From Fredinandcohnia aciditolerans (lineage in GTDB: Bacteria; Bacillota; Bacilli; Bacillales; Bacillaceae_L): a DNA stretch of 64,000 nucleotides. Under the pieces are notes generated by a model. The model saw only the letters and a program-made list of their open reading frames with translations, had not been told where the DNA came from and did no database searches. The stretch's first letter is position 1. Each line of letters opens with the position of its first letter. Of the stretch, positions 45,165 to 54,150 are shown piece by piece. The position numbers were made by a program, and so were the translations under genes. Location: NCBI GenBank assembly GCA_003640645.1, contig QGHH01000002.1, positions 360,180-424,179 on the forward strand, read 5' to 3'.

Positions 45165-45932
45165 GTGTCGTTCATACATGCATACCACACGGATGTGGGA
45201 ATAAAAAAGAAAACAAATCAAGATGCGTTGCTCGTCAAAACCGCAAAAACACCGAATGGATATGTGGGGATGTTCGTCGTGTGTGACGGAATGGGTGGAC
45301 TCGACCATGGGGAACTCGCCAGTGCAACAGTCGTTCGCGGGCTCTCCGACTGGTTCGAACAGGAGCTGCCTGAACTACTTCATTCTGACCAACAGGATGA
45401 AGACATCCGCCAAGCGCTCGAAGTCTGTATTACGGAGCAAAATGAAAAAATCTTAGAATATGGGGACGAAACAAACACCCAGGTCGGAACAACGGTGACT
45501 GCACTCCTCATCATTCATTCGCGTTATTATATCGTACATATCGGAGACAGCCGTGCTTATCAAATTCAGCAGCAAGTGACAAGGTTGACGAAAGATCAAA
45601 CCTTGGTGGAACGTGAAGTGGAGCGCGGAAACATTACACCGGAGCAAGCCCTGAAGGATCCGCGGCGCAATGTCCTTTTACAATGTGTTGGAGCGACAAG
45701 GGAGCTTGATGTCGTGATTCTAACAGGTGATACAGAGCCAGGAACCGTGTTCTTACTTTGTACGGATGGTTTTTACCATAAGATCACGGAAAAGGAGATA
45801 CTTGAGGAGCTTCGTCCGAACCAATTTTTAAATGAAAAACAATTAAAATACAAGGCGATTAAACTCGTCGATGCTGTGAAAGAACGTAAAGAGGTCGACA
45901 ATATCTCAATTGTTCTTGCGCATGTAGTGTGA
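45165..45932 (+). CDS. PP2C-family Ser/Thr phosphatase
   Basis: 255 residues, cytosolic, Mn/Mg-dependent. All core motifs are present: NQDALLV near 18, VCDGMGGLDHGE near 40, GTTVTALLI near 105, HIGDSRAY near 125, LCTDGFYHKI near 192 and DNISIVLAHV at the end. The start is GTG after AGAGGTGA. Placed 31 bases before the kinase gene, it should reverse that kinase's phosphorylations. Confidence 0.95.
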   Translation: MSFIHAYHTDVGIKKKTNQDALLVKTAKTPNGYVGMFVVCDGMGGLDHGELASATVVRGLSDWFEQELPELLHSDQQDEDIRQALEVCITEQNEKILEYGDETNTQVGTTVTALLIIHSRYYIVHIGDSRAYQIQQQVTRLTKDQTLVEREVERGNITPEQALKDPRRNVLLQCVGATRELDVVILTGDTEPGTVFLLCTDGFYHKITEKEILEELRPNQFLNEKQLKYKAIKLVDAVKERKEVDNISIVLAHVV

Positions 45933-45963
45933 ATGGTCAAGGCCATTCATAGGAGGAATTACG

Positions 45964-47904
45964 TTGATTAAAATCGGAAGTTTTATAGATGACAGATACG
46001 AAATATTGAAGGAAATCGGGCGCGGTGGAATGAGTATTGTCTATTTGGCGATGGACAACCGACTCAACAAGTCTTTGGTCGTTAAGGATATCCGTAAGCG
46101 CGATAACAGTAATAACGAGCTCCTCATTAATAGTTTAGTTGTCGAGGCGAACATGCTGAAAAAACTAGATCACGGTTCACTTCCAAAGATTTACGACATC
46201 ATCGAATCTGAGGGTGATATCTATGTGGTTATGGACTATGTCGAGGGTGAGTCGCTCAAGCAAAAACTGAAGCGGGAAAAAATCATCTCGGCGAAGCTTG
46301 TGATTAACTGGGCAAAGCAGCTTGCAGAGGTTCTTCATTATTTGCATACGAGAAAGCCACATCCGATTATTTACCGGGACATGAAGCCGGATAATATCAT
46401 GCTTACACCGGAAGGGAAAATCAAACTGATAGACTTCGGGATTGCGCGTGAGTTCAAGGATGAGAGCCTGACCGATACGACGAATCTCGGAACGAAAACC
46501 TATGCGGCACCCGAGCAGTTGTCAGGCAAACGAACAGATGCCAGAACGGACATTTATAGCCTAGGTCTAACCTTGTATCAGCTCATAACTGGTAAAAGCC
46601 TAGCAGACCCACCGTATGAGGTAAGGCCAATTCGCCAATGGGATCCAACCTTACCAGAGGGACTCGAGCATATCATTTTAAAATGTACCCAGGCAGAACC
46701 GGAGAACCGCTATCAAAGCAGTGAGGAGCTCCTGTACGATCTAGAAAATATCAACAAACTGACAGCAGGTTACCGGAAAAAAATGATGAAGCGGCTCTAT
46801 CTCTTTTTGGTTCCAGCTGTATTATGCCTTGGTTTTTCAACGACGTCAGTACTCGGCTATCAAGGGATGCAAAATGAGCAGTTTCAGGATTATATGGGGC
46901 TTGTTAATGAATCTAGTATTTCGTTAATCGAGGGCAATGATACAGAGGCAATCAAGCTTCTAGAACAAGCAATCAAAGTCGACAAGGGCCGTGCTTCTGC
47001 TTATATCAATCTACTTGATGTTTATATTAACCGAAATGAAGTGGACACAGGACTTTCGAAAATTGAGGCCTATGTGAATGACGAATACGGCAACATCCAT
47101 AAAAATAGTGAGGTTCTTTTTAAACTGGGGATGACGTATTTTGATCGGAAACGCGATTACCCTGTTGCACTTAAGTATTTTAAACAGGTGAGTGAAAAAG
47201 AAATTCCGGACGCGAGTTACTATATTACCCTTGCGACAACATTGGGCGGCATGAACATTGATTATGACCAGTTTTCTACGAATCTCTTAGAATTCGAGTC
47301 ATTCAATGACAATCTTCCAAATAACTCGAAAAAGGTGGATAACTATAATTCGCTGGCGAACATTTACATTTCCTATAAAGGTCAAATCGCGGATGCCAAT
47401 ACGAAAGCAATCACAGTTGTCCAGAAGGCACAAAAGGTTCTCGAACTGGCTCCAGATGAGCAACTGCAGTTAAAATACGAAATTGAGTTCGAGCAAAAGC
47501 TCGCGCAAGCCTTTTACTCTAGAGGCGTAAACTCTGGAGATCAAGTTGCTGCCCGTGACGATTTCGAACAGGCAACACAGCACTACAACAATCTTCTTGA
47601 TTTGAACGTACCGAATAAGGAAGAGGTTATGATCAATATCGGTGTGATTTATCAGGAGATGGGTGAGCATTCACAAGCGGTTGAGCAATTTGAAGGAACG
47701 ATTCAGGAATATCCGAAAAGCCTAAATGCATACGTGAAGTTAGGCAATCTTTTGCTAGACATTGAGCAAGGTAAACAAGAAGACAAGCGCAACTACAACA
47801 AGGCAAAGGAAGTCTTTGACAAAGCAGGAAAGCTGGAAGGCGCTAAAGACAATGAAGCCTACAAAAAACTATCCAGACGCATGAGCAATCTAAATATCAG
47901 ATAG
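45964..47904 (+). CDS. Membrane Ser/Thr protein kinase with extracytoplasmic TPR-like domain
   Basis: 646 residues. The kinase domain (10-265) is complete: glycine loop GRGGMSIVYLA at 18, VVK lysine near 40, catalytic YRDMKPDN near 137, DFG near 156 and TYAAPEQL near 175. One membrane helix lies at about 277-297. Residues 305-646 are helical repeats of TPR type (for example AIKLLEQAIKVDKGRASAY and SQAVEQFEGTIQEYPKSLNAY) and should lie outside the cell. PASTA domains are absent. The cytosolic kinase fold, single helix and external helical domain give the topology of the T7SS component EssB/YukC. TTG start after TAGGAGG. Confidence 0.93.
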   Translation: MIKIGSFIDDRYEILKEIGRGGMSIVYLAMDNRLNKSLVVKDIRKRDNSNNELLINSLVVEANMLKKLDHGSLPKIYDIIESEGDIYVVMDYVEGESLKQKLKREKIISAKLVINWAKQLAEVLHYLHTRKPHPIIYRDMKPDNIMLTPEGKIKLIDFGIAREFKDESLTDTTNLGTKTYAAPEQLSGKRTDARTDIYSLGLTLYQLITGKSLADPPYEVRPIRQWDPTLPEGLEHIILKCTQAEPENRYQSSEELLYDLENINKLTAGYRKKMMKRLYLFLVPAVLCLGFSTTSVLGYQGMQNEQFQDYMGLVNESSISLIEGNDTEAIKLLEQAIKVDKGRASAYINLLDVYINRNEVDTGLSKIEAYVNDEYGNIHKNSEVLFKLGMTYFDRKRDYPVALKYFKQVSEKEIPDASYYITLATTLGGMNIDYDQFSTNLLEFESFNDNLPNNSKKVDNYNSLANIYISYKGQIADANTKAITVVQKAQKVLELAPDEQLQLKYEIEFEQKLAQAFYSRGVNSGDQVAARDDFEQATQHYNNLLDLNVPNKEEVMINIGVIYQEMGEHSQAVEQFEGTIQEYPKSLNAYVKLGNLLLDIEQGKQEDKRNYNKAKEVFDKAGKLEGAKDNEAYKKLSRRMSNLNIR

Positions 47905-47935
47905 TGGGACAAAGGGACAGGTCCCTTGTCCCAGC
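47905..47935. repeat. Palindromic GGGACA element after the kinase gene
   Basis: TGGGACAAAGGGACAGG with CCCTTGTCCCA, nearly identical to the copy after secA. It begins at the last base of the kinase stop codon. Confidence 0.75.
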
Positions 47936-47964
47936 GGCGAATTCCTAAGAAAGGGGGCTCTCAA

Positions 47965-48522
47965 TTGGAATACCAAATTTTGTTTTACGGGGGATTAGCG
48001 GGCGCTGTGGTCACGCTCATCATCTCCATCATCGTCTATATGAAACTACAAATCTCTCAGGTTTTTGCGGATATCACGGGAAACCGGTTTATGAGAAAGA
48101 AGCAAAACAGCCGCACTTCCCTTGAGGCTCATGAAACAAAACGAACAACAAGTGAAATCAAGCTTCGGAAAAAAGATGATCCAGTTGCAGCATCAGTTGA
48201 GGATACAGCCCTCATGAGCCAGGGACTTGAACCGACCTCCTTACTTGAGGAAAGTTCACAAGCACCGACGGAATTGTTGGTAGAAGAAACTTCACTTTTA
48301 TCAGAGGAAACGGCTCTCTTACAGGATGACGATGAGACGACATTGCTAGTCGGGGATGACGAAACAACGATTCTCCTTGAAGGCGATGGCGAAACCGCAA
48401 TCCTCACCGAGAAAGAGGAAGAATCCGATTTCCAAATTGAAGTCGATGTCATGATCGTCCATACAAATAATGTAATTAACTTTACTCAGCAGAAGTCCCC
48501 TGCTTCTTCAATAAGGGGATGA
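47965..48522 (+). CDS. Bitopic membrane protein with repeated ETT(x)LL motifs
   Basis: 185 residues. One N-terminal membrane helix (about 8-28) and a long acidic, disordered tail. The tail repeats Thr-containing units: EDTALM, EETSLL, EETALL, DETTLL, DETTIL, GETAIL (about 85-155). Such acidic Thr motifs are the type recognised by FHA domains once phosphorylated, and two FHA proteins and a kinase are encoded alongside. TTG at 47965 is chosen because AAAGGGGG lies upstream. The final ten or so residues come from the arm of a dispersed element. I know no named family. Confidence 0.75.
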   Translation: MEYQILFYGGLAGAVVTLIISIIVYMKLQISQVFADITGNRFMRKKQNSRTSLEAHETKRTTSEIKLRKKDDPVAASVEDTALMSQGLEPTSLLEESSQAPTELLVEETSLLSEETALLQDDDETTLLVGDDETTILLEGDGETAILTEKEEESDFQIEVDVMIVHTNNVINFTQQKSPASSIRG

Positions 48523-48668
48523 ATGTAAAAGGAGTAAACACTACTGCTGGGGTTCAACCCTGGCTGAGTAAAGTTAATGCCCCGGCGGATGCCACGATTT
48601 TTTAAAGGAAGTTTTTCGATCAAAGCTCGAAAAAAATCGGGCGCAAATACGCCAAGGCGCATTTGATA
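48475..48668 (+). repeat. Multi-hairpin dispersed element, copy 4 (before the Ig-like gene)
   Basis: The left arm ATTAACTTTACTCAGC (48475-48490), still inside the preceding reading frame, pairs perfectly with GCTGAGTAAAGTTAAT (48563-48578). The core CCCGGCGGATGCCACGATT, TTTTTCGATC..GCTCGAAAAA and CAAATACGCC/GGCGCATTTG ends five bases before AAAAGGAG. Confidence 0.85.
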
Positions 48669-48687
48669 ATAAAAGGAGCGTAGTAAA

Positions 48688-51600
48688 GTGATAGCAATGA
48701 TTTCAAAAAGCTACCGAAAAAACAAATCGGTACTCTGGTTACCGATTGCATTGGTTATGGTGCTTTCGGTAGTACTGTTTAGCCTGAACGTATCATCCCA
48801 GGTTGAAACAAAGCAGTATATAAAATATAACAATGAACAATGGGAAATTGGGAAAAAGTTCTCAAATGAATGGTACATAAATGGAGACACCTTTCAAGTC
48901 CAGGTTGATTTAAGTGAGGACTATGAGAATTACCTAAAGCCAAAAGAAACACCGGAGGAGCCGGAAAATCCTGACGGAACTGAAACAGCTGAGGAAACGG
49001 CAACTCCAGTAGTAGGTGAGGTTCCTGAAGGCGGGCCACCTTTTGATGTAGAAGTAAAAAAAGGTCCTGGAAATGCAACTATAACCCCAATCACAGATGG
49101 TGGGTTCAAAGGTTTGTATAAAGTAACCATCTCTGGTGTCAATCATAAAGATGGTGAAATCCCGATGGAAATCGCCTTTAAAGACGACACATGGGTAGTT
49201 GATCCACCAAACAAATCTACTTTTAGTGTAATAAAAGACACTACGGCACCAATTGTTAATTTATCAGGTGCATACGAGGGCGGGTTTTTTGAGCATACAG
49301 TCAATCTTCAAATTGATGTAAATGAAGAAAATTTCTCACAAGATAAAGTAGATATAAAGGTTAAAAAAGATGGTTCAGATTTCCAAACACCTTCAACTGA
49401 GTGGGATGGGAAGAAAGCTTCTATCGCATTTGACCAAGTTGGTAAATATGAAGTAACAGTAACCGCTAAGGATAAGGCTGGAAACGTAAGTGACACTAAG
49501 TCCATCTCCTTTGCAAATGTCAGCAAGGTTGCGCAATTGTCCATTAAAAATAAAACGGAAAATGATTTTTATAGCGATGGAGTAAATATCGTTATCACTA
49601 ATCCACTCTTTATCGAGTCAGCGAAGCTCACCTATACGAAGGATGGCGGCGAGCCACAGACTGTGGATATGGAAATTAAAAATTCACTTTCTTCTAAGAC
49701 AGCAACTTATACTCTTACTGAAGCAGGAAAATATGAATTTAGTGCAAAGATAACAGACTATTGGAGACCAACTGGGTTTGATCTCGGAACCTATGAAAAT
49801 ATCATTATCGACAAGACAGCACCTAAACTAACTATTTATGGTGTTGAAAATGGTGGTAAATATACAAAATCCAAGGATTTAGTTATTTCAGCAACTGACA
49901 CATACTTGGAAGAAAATAAATCCGTTTTAAAGCTAACGAAAAACGGAAAAGTTGAAACAATCACCGGAAAAGAAGCTCTTGAAAAACGTAACCTAACAGA
50001 TGGAGTATATTCTGTTGAACTAAGTGTGTTTGATAAAGCAGGAAACGAAACGAAATCCCCAGCACTCAATTTTACAATTGATACCCAGAAGCCAGAATTA
50101 AAGATTTCTGGAGTTGAAACTGGGAAGTATTATCCTGAAAACCAAACTGTTCGTTTTTCAGTTGAAGACCTTACATTGGATTTAGCGAAAACAACACTTG
50201 TTGTAAAGCACAACGATATCGATTATGCGGAAGAAATCAAATTAAAACAGAACGGTACAGTGGCTGAAGCAAGTCATACGTTTAAAACTGAAGGAAAATA
50301 CACAATCGAGTTAAATGCAACAGACCAATTTGGAAATGCTGCAGACAAAATCACGAAAACCTTCACACTCGATAAAACAAAGCCAACTGTTTCACTTACT
50401 GGCGCTGAACATAATAAAAAGTACAACCGCCAAGTAGACATAGAGATTGTTGGAAAAGACACAAACAAAGATGATAGCAGCACCATTTTAACAGTAACAA
50501 GAGATGGAAAATCAGAAACGTTTGAAGGTAAAAAGGCACACGAGAAACATAGCTTTAAACAAGAAGGCGTGTATGAAATCGATGTAGACTACTTTGACAA
50601 AGCTGGAAACAAGGCTGATTTTTCAAAGATCACATTTGTAATTGACAACTCGAAGCCAGAAGTTGATATTACGGGTGTAAATGAAAATGAGTTCGCGAAT
50701 ACAGACAAAGAAGTCAAGTTTTCAGTTGAGGACTCGCACATCGACATAGACAATATTGAACTGACTATTACGAAGGATGGCAAAGCTTATCCGACGGATG
50801 GAATCAAATTTAAGAAACAAAGAAACCGATACGCTGAGGCAGAGCATACATTTACTGGCGATGGAGTTTATGTTGTAAAACTAAAGTCGACAGATGAAGC
50901 AGGAAATATCTCAGCAGAAAAACAAGTTCGTTTTACAATCGATAAAGTCAAGCCTGAGATTGTTGTAACAAACATCGGTGAAGATGGCAGATACAATGAT
51001 AATCGAGAAGTAACCATTACGGTAACTGACCTAAATATGGGTGAGTCAAATGCAACAGTTAAGTACAATGGGGAGTCATATGAGATTGACCCACTCGTAC
51101 TTGATGGCAAGATGGCAACAACTAAACACACCTTCACTGAAGAAGGGGTTTACGAGCTTCACGTCGTTTCAAAGGATAAAGCAGGAAACGAAAGCTCAGA
51201 AACTATAAAATTCACGGTCGATAAAACAGGACCTGCGATTAAATACTCGATTAAAGATGGTACGTATATTAATGATAAAAAAGTGAACCTAACTGTTACT
51301 GTAGATGACTACACACCGTTTGTTCCTGAAATCACAGTAAAAAATGGGGATAAAGCTATTGAGGTTCCAACAGACGGATGGGTGAAAAAAATCGTCTGGT
51401 TAATTACTCAAGAGCTAACGGTTGAACTTGAAGACGAAGGAGTTTACTCCGTTCAGGTAAAAGCAAAAGACTACTTTGGCGCTGAAAGCACAAAGGATCT
51501 TGGCTTTACAATTGACCGCACATCACCTGAAATTCAAATCAGCGGGAATATCCCGAACGGTGGATTTGTAAAAGGTGACAATGAGTTAATCGTAGACATC

Positions 51601-54072
51601 AATGACCTTCATTTTGACGAAAGTAAAAATGAAGTCCTCGTAAATGGCAAACCGGTAAAGAATGCCCAGTGGAAAGAAACTGCAAAAGGTTATCAGTTCA
51701 AGCAAAGCTTCCCAGTGGATGGAGAATATGAAGTAACGGTTCGTTCTGTAGACTTTGCGGGTAACAAAGCAACGGAGAAAAAACACAATTTCACAGTGGA
51801 TAACGTAAAACCAGTTACCACGATTGAAAATGTAAAAGACGGAACATTTTACGATAAAAAGAAAACAGCTACGATCAAGGTTAACGAGCTGAACTTTGCA
51901 AACAATGAAGTAGAAGTAAAAGTAAACAATAAACCGTACGAGTGGAAAAACCAAGGTGTTGAATCAAGTCTTGAGATTCCATTTAACGAAGACGGTGACT
52001 ATGTAATTAAGGTGTCTTCAAAGGATGCAGCAGGCAACATTGCGGACACTAAAGAAGTGAAGTTCACTGTTGATGAAAGCTTCCCGACCCTCAAAATCAC
52101 AGGTGTCGACCACATGACGAATTACAATGTTACGAAGCCAGTTTCATTTGAAGTAACGGATGCGAACATTGACAAAACTTCATTACGCGTAACAAAGAAC
52201 GGCAAGGAATATGAGATTCCAGCACTACAACAATCGAGAACAAAAGCGAGCTTACAACACAATTTTGCTGAAGAAGGCAGCTATGTGCTTTACTTCAATG
52301 CAACGGATAAATCCGGTAACAAAACAACGCATGAAGAAATTGCATTCATTATCGACAAAACAAATCCAGTTGTCAAAATTGACGGTGTTGACCATCAATC
52401 CTTCAATCCAACTGGCAAGCGCGTAACTGTTTCTGTTGATGAGCTGAACTTTGGTACAAATTACGTAGTGCTTTCTGTAACAAAGGACGGCAAAGTATTT
52501 AATATCGGAACTTGGAAAAACAACAACAAGCTTTCAAGTTTAGGCTACAATTTTAATGATGATGGCTTGTACACCATTGCAATTAGTGCTGAAGATAAAG
52601 CAGGCAATGGACCAATAACAGCGAACAAGACATTCACAATTGACACAACAAAGCCAGCAATTGAAATTACAGGTGTTGAAAATGCAGCACACTATAATGT
52701 CGATAAGCCAGTCAGTGTGGAAATTCGTGATGTGAACTTAGATGTGAACCGTATCACCGTAACACGAAACGGTAGAGGCTATAACGCTGGTGGATTTGGA
52801 GTAGCAAATCAAACTGCTCGACTTAGCCACAACTTTAGCCAGGAAGGTGACTATGCGATCAACGTAGAAGCGATTGACAAAGCGGGCAATCAATTCAGCA
52901 GACAGATTGCTTTTACAATTGATAAAACAGCTCCGGTCATCACACCGAAATTTAAAGGTCAAAGCCGTGTAATCAAGAATGGCGAATATATTAATGAAGT
53001 ATTCACACCTGAATTTGCACTAGACCAAGCGGAGGACACCATCGTTTCAGTCACAATGAATGGTCAGAATGTGACAGGTCGAATCCCAACGGCTACATTG
53101 GAAATGAAGTACGATTTCAGTGTTCTTGCACGAGATAAAGCAGGCAACGAGTCAACCATTGACATCAGTTTTATCCTTGATACGACAAAGCCAAACTTGA
53201 ATATCACAGGTGTTATTGATGGATTCTTCAATAACAATCAAATGCCGACTGTGACTTATTCAGATCGTCACCTTGATTCAAGTCGTTCAAGTGTAACATT
53301 AAATGGCCGCCCATTTGTAAATGGGGTACAGCTAAGTGAAGAGGGAGACTACATTCTAAAAGCTGAAATTTATGATTTAGCCAACAATGTTTCATCCCGA
53401 ACTATTGTGTTTACGATTGACAAAACAGCACCAGTGATCAAATTTAAGGAAGCTATTTCTGAAGGGTATTTCAAAGAAAGCTTACTTCCTGAGTTGCTGA
53501 TTGAGGATTTAAATGCATATGACATCATCTCACAAACTTTAAACGGTCAGCCTTATAATCTTGGTGATCCGATTGAGGAAGAAGGAAAGCACGTGCTCTT
53601 CTTTGAGGTGAAGGATAAAGCAGGAAATATCCAACAGCTAAGTGTTGAGTTTATTATTGATAAAACTCCTCCGAAAGTCATTGTCGATGGAGTCAAGAAA
53701 AACGAAACATATCGTGACCCTGTAAGTCTCTCAATCAGCCTTGATAATCCTAGTGATACACTCAAGTCTGTCAAGATTAATGGAGAGCTCTTCAATGGTG
53801 ATGTAAAAGACGTAAACGGAACAAAAGTTATTTCCGTAACACTTTCTGATATTAATAAATATAAGGTAGAAGTGTTAGCTGAAGACGAAGCTGGTAACGA
53901 AGTGAACGAAGTCGTTGAATTCGAAATCGTTGAAAAAAGCGTACTAGTCAAGTTCTATGAAAATAAACCATTATTTGCGGGCGCAATGGTCGGTCTTGTC
54001 GGCATTGCAGCAGCAGGTGCTGTCGCTCTCCGCAGAACCATCATCCGCAGAAAAGACGAGAAAGATATGTAA
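48688..54072 (+). CDS. Giant membrane protein with tandem Ig-like repeats
   Basis: 1,794 residues. An N-terminal membrane helix (about 15-35), an acidic Pro/Glu linker (about 85-115), then some 17 repeats of about 85-95 residues from about 170 to 1750, and a C-terminal membrane helix (about 1765-1785) with a basic tail (RRTIIRRKDEKDM). Each repeat follows FTIDKTKPxxxIxGV, VxDxNxD, VTKDGK, HTFxEEGxY, DKAGN, the pattern of bacterial Ig-like/cadherin-like surface repeats. Both ends are membrane-anchored, so a large loop should project outside. GTG start eight bases after AAAGGAG. It may stand in for EsaA/YueB. Confidence 0.85.
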   Translation: MIAMISKSYRKNKSVLWLPIALVMVLSVVLFSLNVSSQVETKQYIKYNNEQWEIGKKFSNEWYINGDTFQVQVDLSEDYENYLKPKETPEEPENPDGTETAEETATPVVGEVPEGGPPFDVEVKKGPGNATITPITDGGFKGLYKVTISGVNHKDGEIPMEIAFKDDTWVVDPPNKSTFSVIKDTTAPIVNLSGAYEGGFFEHTVNLQIDVNEENFSQDKVDIKVKKDGSDFQTPSTEWDGKKASIAFDQVGKYEVTVTAKDKAGNVSDTKSISFANVSKVAQLSIKNKTENDFYSDGVNIVITNPLFIESAKLTYTKDGGEPQTVDMEIKNSLSSKTATYTLTEAGKYEFSAKITDYWRPTGFDLGTYENIIIDKTAPKLTIYGVENGGKYTKSKDLVISATDTYLEENKSVLKLTKNGKVETITGKEALEKRNLTDGVYSVELSVFDKAGNETKSPALNFTIDTQKPELKISGVETGKYYPENQTVRFSVEDLTLDLAKTTLVVKHNDIDYAEEIKLKQNGTVAEASHTFKTEGKYTIELNATDQFGNAADKITKTFTLDKTKPTVSLTGAEHNKKYNRQVDIEIVGKDTNKDDSSTILTVTRDGKSETFEGKKAHEKHSFKQEGVYEIDVDYFDKAGNKADFSKITFVIDNSKPEVDITGVNENEFANTDKEVKFSVEDSHIDIDNIELTITKDGKAYPTDGIKFKKQRNRYAEAEHTFTGDGVYVVKLKSTDEAGNISAEKQVRFTIDKVKPEIVVTNIGEDGRYNDNREVTITVTDLNMGESNATVKYNGESYEIDPLVLDGKMATTKHTFTEEGVYELHVVSKDKAGNESSETIKFTVDKTGPAIKYSIKDGTYINDKKVNLTVTVDDYTPFVPEITVKNGDKAIEVPTDGWVKKIVWLITQELTVELEDEGVYSVQVKAKDYFGAESTKDLGFTIDRTSPEIQISGNIPNGGFVKGDNELIVDINDLHFDESKNEVLVNGKPVKNAQWKETAKGYQFKQSFPVDGEYEVTVRSVDFAGNKATEKKHNFTVDNVKPVTTIENVKDGTFYDKKKTATIKVNELNFANNEVEVKVNNKPYEWKNQGVESSLEIPFNEDGDYVIKVSSKDAAGNIADTKEVKFTVDESFPTLKITGVDHMTNYNVTKPVSFEVTDANIDKTSLRVTKNGKEYEIPALQQSRTKASLQHNFAEEGSYVLYFNATDKSGNKTTHEEIAFIIDKTNPVVKIDGVDHQSFNPTGKRVTVSVDELNFGTNYVVLSVTKDGKVFNIGTWKNNNKLSSLGYNFNDDGLYTIAISAEDKAGNGPITANKTFTIDTTKPAIEITGVENAAHYNVDKPVSVEIRDVNLDVNRITVTRNGRGYNAGGFGVANQTARLSHNFSQEGDYAINVEAIDKAGNQFSRQIAFTIDKTAPVITPKFKGQSRVIKNGEYINEVFTPEFALDQAEDTIVSVTMNGQNVTGRIPTATLEMKYDFSVLARDKAGNESTIDISFILDTTKPNLNITGVIDGFFNNNQMPTVTYSDRHLDSSRSSVTLNGRPFVNGVQLSEEGDYILKAEIYDLANNVSSRTIVFTIDKTAPVIKFKEAISEGYFKESLLPELLIEDLNAYDIISQTLNGQPYNLGDPIEEEGKHVLFFEVKDKAGNIQQLSVEFIIDKTPPKVIVDGVKKNETYRDPVSLSISLDNPSDTLKSVKINGELFNGDVKDVNGTKVISVTLSDINKYKVEVLAEDEAGNEVNEVVEFEIVEKSVLVKFYENKPLFAGAMVGLVGIAAAGAVALRRTIIRRKDEKDM

Positions 54073-54081
54073 CAATAATGT

Positions 54082-54112
54082 AGGCATTCGCATTTTGCGG
54101 ATGCCTGTTTTT
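54082..54112 (+). terminator. Intrinsic terminator after the Ig-like gene
   Basis: AGGCATTCGC and GCGGATGCCT with loop ATTTT, then GTTTTT. Confidence 0.9.
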
Positions 54113-54150
54113 AGAAAAAGTAGTTTGTTAGAATAAAAGGAGGCATCGTT

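Noticed and set aside
48129-48452. Minus-strand frame opposite the ETT-motif protein
   Set aside because: Serine-rich mirror of the acidic Thr repeats, with no ribosome site.
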